Source of the DNA: Inquilinus sp.
GTDB lineage: Bacteria; Pseudomonadota; Alphaproteobacteria; DSM-16000; Inquilinaceae
DNA: 8,606 nt
Assembly: GCA_013003675.1 (NCBI GenBank)
Contig: JABDIP010000491.1
Location: 1 to 8,606, forward strand
Direction of reading: 5' to 3'
Shown: positions 6,317 through 8,606 of the stretch, piece by piece
Layout: each line of letters opens with the position of its first letter
Position numbering within the stretch: the stretch's first letter is position 1
Notes under the pieces: model-generated
The model's input: only the letters and a program-made list of their open reading frames with translations
What the model was told of the DNA's origin: nothing
Database searches by the model: none
Position numbers and translations under genes: made by a program

Positions 6317-6341
6317 TGCGTTCGTCAAGTACCAGATCAGG
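6317..6341 (-). repeat. Right terminal inverted repeat of the IS
   Basis: Read on minus, TACTTGACGAACGCA (6331 to 6317) matches the left core at 14 of 15 positions. The outer ten bases are CCTGATCTGG. It begins 22 bp after the stop codon of the 57-aa zinc-ribbon ORF, so the element is packed to its edge. Confidence 0.7.
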
Positions 6342-6350
6342 ATCGCCATC
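6342..6350. repeat. Right copy of target-site duplication
   Basis: ATCGCCATC directly follows the inferred right end of the IS and matches 3943-3951. The following GGTGAT also equals the first six bases of the left IS end, giving a total direct repeat of 15 bp. Confidence 0.6.
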
Positions 6351-6428
6351 GGTGATATGGGCTTTTAGCCCTCTCCTCGAGGTTGCTGGAGTCACACACC
6401 TTGCCGCTGACCGCGCCAAACCACCCCG

Positions 6429-6455
6429 CGTCGTCCTCGGACTTGACCCTACGAC
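6429..6455. repeat. Degenerate REP-like unit, reverse orientation
   Basis: CGTCGTCCTCGGACTTGACC followed by CTACGAC is a decayed inverted version of the unit at 6494-6527, sharing CGTCGTCC and CGGACTTGA. Its arms no longer pair perfectly. Confidence 0.5.
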
Positions 6456-6493
6456 ATTCACAAATCTTTGCACGGGCGTCGCGAACCCCACAT

Positions 6494-6527
6494 TTCGTCG
6501 TCCCGGATCAAGTCCGGGGACGACGAA
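6494..6527. repeat. REP-like palindrome
   Basis: TTCGTCGTCCCGGA (6494-6507) pairs with TCCGGGGACGACGAA (6513-6527) around the loop TCAAG, giving a 14-bp stem with one bulged G. The core CCGGATCAAGTCCGG belongs to a palindrome type I know as common between genes of alphaproteobacteria. It lies downstream of the minus-strand operon and could act as a terminator or mRNA-end stabiliser. Confidence 0.7.
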
Positions 6528-6591
6528 TGGGAGAGAATCCGCCGAATTCTGCATTGCTGGCGGCGGCGCCGCGAGATGTGTGAAACCGGTG

Positions 6592-6612
6592 GGATCAAGT
6601 CCGGGAACGACG
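6592..6612. repeat. Partial REP-like unit
   Basis: GGATCAAGTCCGGGAACGAC, ending in G, repeats the right half of the palindrome at 6494-6527 with one substitution. A further remnant, GGGGACGACG, occurs at 6650-6659. Confidence 0.55.
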
Positions 6613-6696
6613 CAAAGGAGGGTGGCGGCCGGGCATGGCGAGTCCGCCAGGGGACGACGCGGGGAACCGGGTGCGAAGACCTATTCGAGGTATCCG

Positions 6697-6999
6697 CTAA
6701 TTCAGATCTTCGCCGGTCATCTCCCGCCAGCGGCGGCGGAAGACCGCCCATTCCGCCTCGGCGAGATCGGTGAACACCTCGCCGGCCACCGGGGTCGGCG
6801 GCACGCCGCGCTGGCCGCTCATCCGGGCGAGCTGCCATTCGGCGAAGGGTTTGGTGCAGATCAGGCAGTACTTGCCGGCGTTCGGCGCGCCGCGCATGGC
6901 GTTCAGCACCCGCTGCAGGTTCGGGCTGTGCGGGCCCGCCGGGTTCTGCCGGAACTCGTCGACCCATTGCCGATCCTCGGCGGTGACGCGATAGCGCAT
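6697..6999 (-). CDS. N,N-dimethylformamidase small (alpha) subunit-like protein
   Basis: The 100-aa product starts at ATG 6999, which overlaps the stop codon of mtnA (TGATG), so the two are translationally coupled. The pattern HSPNLQRVLNAMRG (24-37), GKYCLICTKPFAEWQLAR (42-59) and VFTDLAEAEWAVFRRRW (75-91) resembles the small subunit of DMFase as I remember it (HPSPYLQRV..., then GRYY..., and a C-terminal EEA..AVF). The known subunit is about 130 aa, so this one is shorter at the N-terminus. In DMFase the small subunit packs against the large catalytic subunit. A DMFase-like large subunit is encoded on the same strand at 1-1312. A longer frame up to 7392 exists but its upstream half is a shadow of mtnA. 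The assignment is from remembered similarity and needs a profile search. Confidence 0.5.
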   Translation of the reverse strand: MRYRVTAEDRQWVDEFRQNPAGPHSPNLQRVLNAMRGAPNAGKYCLICTKPFAEWQLARMSGQRGVPPTPVAGEVFTDLAEAEWAVFRRRWREMTGEDLN

Positions 7000-8105
7000 C
7001 AGGCGCCCTCGCCGGCGCGCTCCGGGAACAGCCGCGCCAGGCCCTCGCGGGACGCCTCGGCGACGCCGCGCTCGGTGATCAGCCCGGTGACCAGCCGTGC
7101 CGGCGTCACGTCGAAGGCGTAGTTGGCGACCGGGCTGCCCGCCGGGGTGATGGTCACCGTGGCGATGTCGCCGGCATCGGTGCGGCCGGCGATCCGCGAG
7201 ACCTCGTCGCCGGAGCGCTGTTCGATGGGGATCTCGGCGACGCCGTCGGCCAGGGTCCAGTCGATGGTGGTGGAGGGCAGGGCGACGTAAAAGGGCACGC
7301 CGTTGTCGTGCGCCGCCAGCGCCTTCAGATAGGTGCCGATCTTGTTGGCGACGTCGCCGGTGGCGGTGGTGCGGTCGGTGCCGACGATGCACAGATCGAC
7401 CATGCCGTGCTGCATCAGGTGGCCGCCGACATTGTCGGCGATCACCGCGTGGCCGACCCCGTGATGGCCCAGCTCATAGGCGGTCAGCGAGGCGCCCTGG
7501 TTGCGCGGCCGGGTCTCGTCGACCCAGACGTGCACCGGCAGACCGGCGTTGAACGCCTTGTAGATCGGCGCCGTGGCGGTGCCCCAATCGACCGTCGCCA
7601 GCCAGCCGGCATTGCAGTGGGTCAGCACGTTGACCGGCTCGCCCGGCGGCTTGGCGGCGGCGATCTCCCGGATCAGCGCCAGGCCGTGCTCGCCGATCGC
7701 CTCGCTGATCGCGACATCCTCGTCGCAGATCTCCGCCGCGCGGGCGTACGCCGCGGCGACCCGCTCGTCGCGCGCGCGGTTGCGTAAGGCACCGCGCATC
7801 TCGTCGAGCGCCCAGCGCAGGGTGACCGCCGTCGGCCGGGTCGCCGCCAGGGTGCGGCATGCGGCGTCCAGGGCGTCGTCGGACGGGTCGTCGCGCATCG
7901 CCAGGCAAATGCCATAGGCGGCGGTCGCCCCGATCAGCGGCGCCCCGCGCACCAGCATGTCGCGGATGGCGGCCGCGGCATCCTCCAACGTCTTCAGCGT
8001 CACGGTGCGAAACACATGCGGCAGCGCGGTCTGGTCGATGATCTCGACCGACCGGCCGTCCTCGTTCACCCAGATTGTGCGGTAGGGAACCCCGTCGATC
8101 TTCAT
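6999..8105 (-). CDS. mtnA: S-methyl-5-thioribose-1-phosphate isomerase
   Basis: MtnA converts methylthioribose-1-phosphate to methylthioribulose-1-phosphate in methionine salvage; relatives also act on 5-deoxyribose-1-phosphate. The 368-aa length is normal. Diagnostic segments are RGAPLIGATAAYG (53-65), LTHCNAG with catalytic Cys164, WVDETRPRNQGASLTAYEL (194-212), IVGTDRTTATGDVANKIGTY (240-259) with catalytic Asp244, and the C-terminal NYAFDVTPARLVTGLITERG. It is intact. ATG 8105 opens the frame 19 bp after the upstream oxidoreductase-like gene; its ribosome site is weak, so read-through coupling is likely. Downstream it overlaps the DMFase small-subunit-like gene by one base. No other methionine-salvage gene is in view, so a role outside classical salvage is possible. 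The eIF2B-like paralogues lack the Cys/Asp pair seen here. Confidence 0.95.
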   Translation of the reverse strand: MKIDGVPYRTIWVNEDGRSVEIIDQTALPHVFRTVTLKTLEDAAAAIRDMLVRGAPLIGATAAYGICLAMRDDPSDDALDAACRTLAATRPTAVTLRWALDEMRGALRNRARDERVAAAYARAAEICDEDVAISEAIGEHGLALIREIAAAKPPGEPVNVLTHCNAGWLATVDWGTATAPIYKAFNAGLPVHVWVDETRPRNQGASLTAYELGHHGVGHAVIADNVGGHLMQHGMVDLCIVGTDRTTATGDVANKIGTYLKALAAHDNGVPFYVALPSTTIDWTLADGVAEIPIEQRSGDEVSRIAGRTDAGDIATVTITPAGSPVANYAFDVTPARLVTGLITERGVAEASREGLARLFPERAGEGA

Positions 8106-8124
8106 GACACCCGGTCGCGCCCGA

Positions 8125-8606
8125 TCAAACCAGCATCACCGTCGACCCGGTCGTCTTGCGCGCCTCCAAATCGCGGTGCGCCTGGGCCGCGTCGGCGAGC
8201 GGGTAGGTCTGCTCGACCTCGATCCTGACGACGCCCTTGGCGACCACGTCCATCAGGTTGCCGGCCATCGCCAGCAGATCCTCCCGCTTGGCGGAGTAGT
8301 GGAACAGCGAGGGGCGCGTCAGGGTCGCCGATTTCTGCCCCAGCATGGCGATGGCGATCGGCTCGACCGGGCCGGAGGCCTGGCCGAAGCTGACCAGATG
8401 GCCCATCGGCGCCAGGCTGTCGAACGAGCCCTCGAAGGTCGCCTTGCCGATCCCGTCGAACACCTTGTCGACGCCGCGCCCGCCGGTGATCTCCTTGACC
8501 CGGGCGGCGAAATCCTCGCGGCTGTAGTCGATCGGATGGTCGCAGCCATGCGCGCGGGCCAGCGCGACCTTTTCGGCGCTGCCGGCGGTGCCGATCACCG
8601 TCGCGC
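8125..8606 (-). CDS. Quinone oxidoreductase-like (zinc-free MDR family), 5' end beyond the window
   Basis: The frame enters from the right edge and ends at TGA 8125-8127, leaving the C-terminal 160 residues. It begins within the Rossmann fold (ATVIGTAGSAEKVALARAHG) and continues with GCDHPIDYSREDF, GGRGVDKVFDGIGKATFEGS, GHLVSFGQASGPVEP and the C-terminal YPLADAAQAHRDLEARKTTG. This is the NADPH:quinone oxidoreductase (Qor/zeta-crystallin) pattern of the medium-chain dehydrogenase/reductase superfamily. Such enzymes reduce quinones or enones with NADPH in the cytoplasm. Substrate is unknown. mtnA follows after 19 bp on the same strand, suggesting an operon. Confidence 0.9.
   Translation of the reverse strand, partial: ATVIGTAGSAEKVALARAHGCDHPIDYSREDFAARVKEITGGRGVDKVFDGIGKATFEGSFDSLAPMGHLVSFGQASGPVEPIAIAMLGQKSATLTRPSLFHYSAKREDLLAMAGNLMDVVAKGVVRIEVEQTYPLADAAQAHRDLEARKTTGSTVMLV

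Larger units (their letters stand above)
3951..6341 (+). mobile_element. IS1595-family insertion element with five passenger ORFs
   Basis: The element is defined by an IS1595-type transposase, inverted terminal sequences and a flanking duplication. The left end reads GGTGATTATATACTTGACAA and the right end, read inward on minus, CCTGATCTGGTACTTGACGA; they share the core TACTTGACRAACGCA and the TGAT motif further out. ATCGCCATC occurs at 3943-3951 and 6342-6350 directly outside these ends, consistent with the 8-bp duplication known for IS1595 elements; the exact edge is uncertain by 1-2 bp. Base composition inside is clearly lower in GC than outside. Passengers are a Panacea-like gene, a RelE-like gene, a 51-aa ORF, and a divergent 43-aa/57-aa pair. 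Elements with passenger genes are known in this family. The insertion lies in the 3' flank of the catalase gene and disrupts no visible gene. Confidence 0.8.
6351..6696. other. Non-coding flank between IS and DMFase small-subunit-like gene
   Basis: No convincing gene occurs in these 346 bp; the longer open frames here are shadows or cross the repeats. The stretch holds a short hairpin GGGCT-TTT-AGCCC (6359-6371) and a cluster of REP-like units between about 6429 and 6660. It is the 3' flank of the minus-strand operon ending at 6697. Confidence 0.6.

Noticed and set aside
6359..6371. GGGCT-TTT-AGCCC hairpin just right of the IS as a terminator
   Set aside because: The stem is only 5 bp with a 3-nt loop and no U-run on either strand, so it is too weak to call.
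3838..6696. CRISPR array, tRNA or rRNA genes in or near the IS
   Set aside because: No regularly spaced direct repeats, no cloverleaf and no rRNA-like sequence were seen; the only repeats are the IS ends, the target duplication and the REP-like units.
6352..7122. A 256-codon plus-strand frame through the repeats and into the minus-strand genes
   Set aside because: It crosses REP-like repeats and then runs antisense to two real genes; its length comes from base composition.
7000..7392. Extension of the DMFase small-subunit-like frame upstream to 7392
   Set aside because: This part lies wholly inside mtnA and encodes a histidine/arginine-rich shadow; the start overlapping the mtnA stop gives a clean 100-aa protein.

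Overview
The window reads as chromosomal DNA of a high-GC alphaproteobacterium (possibly Rhodospirillales-like; genus not determined). The evidence is strongly GC-biased third codon positions, GTG starts, and palindromes built on GGATCAAGTCCGGG, a motif I associate with alphaproteobacterial intergenic repeats. A distinctly lower-GC mobile element of about 2.4 kb interrupts this background.

Layout. (1) 1-2078, minus strand: a 3'-truncated gene for a protein resembling the large (beta) subunit of N,N-dimethylformamidase lies 10 bp downstream of a creatininase-family amidohydrolase gene. (2) 2079-2370: a divergent regulatory region with a candidate OxyR operator abutting a candidate promoter, followed by a monofunctional heme catalase gene (2371-3837, plus). 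(3) 3838-3950: a catalase 3' region with a hairpin. (4) About 3951-6341: an IS1595-family element bounded by inverted ends (TACTTGACRAACGCA core) and by an 8-9 bp target duplication read as ATCGCCATC. Besides the transposase it carries five compact passenger ORFs: a Panacea/SocA-like (DUF4065) putative antitoxin, a RelE/ParE-like putative toxin, a 51-aa ORF overlapping the toxin gene, and a head-to-head pair of very small genes (43 aa on minus, 57-aa zinc ribbon on plus). That pair shares a 14-bp spacer holding mirror-image Shine-Dalgarno sequences. (5) 6342-6696: non-coding DNA with REP-like palindromes. (6) 6697-8606, minus strand: a quinone-oxidoreductase-like gene (5' truncated), mtnA (methylthioribose-1-phosphate isomerase) and a 100-aa protein that resembles the DMFase small subunit, arranged as a tight operon.

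How it fits together. The outer minus-strand genes look like one amide/small-molecule metabolism neighbourhood: DMFase-like large subunit and creatininase-like hydrolase on one side, DMFase-like small subunit with mtnA and an oxidoreductase on the other. The catalase gene and the IS now lie between the two halves. The IS appears to have landed in the non-coding 3' flank of the catalase gene without breaking a gene. The most interesting item is the IS itself: transposase, putative antitoxin, putative toxin and the 51-aa ORF run nearly gaplessly in one direction behind a promoter whose -35 box lies in the left inverted repeat. This suggests an element that could couple transposition to an addiction module. 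Functional assignments for the passengers rest on recognised sequence patterns only.
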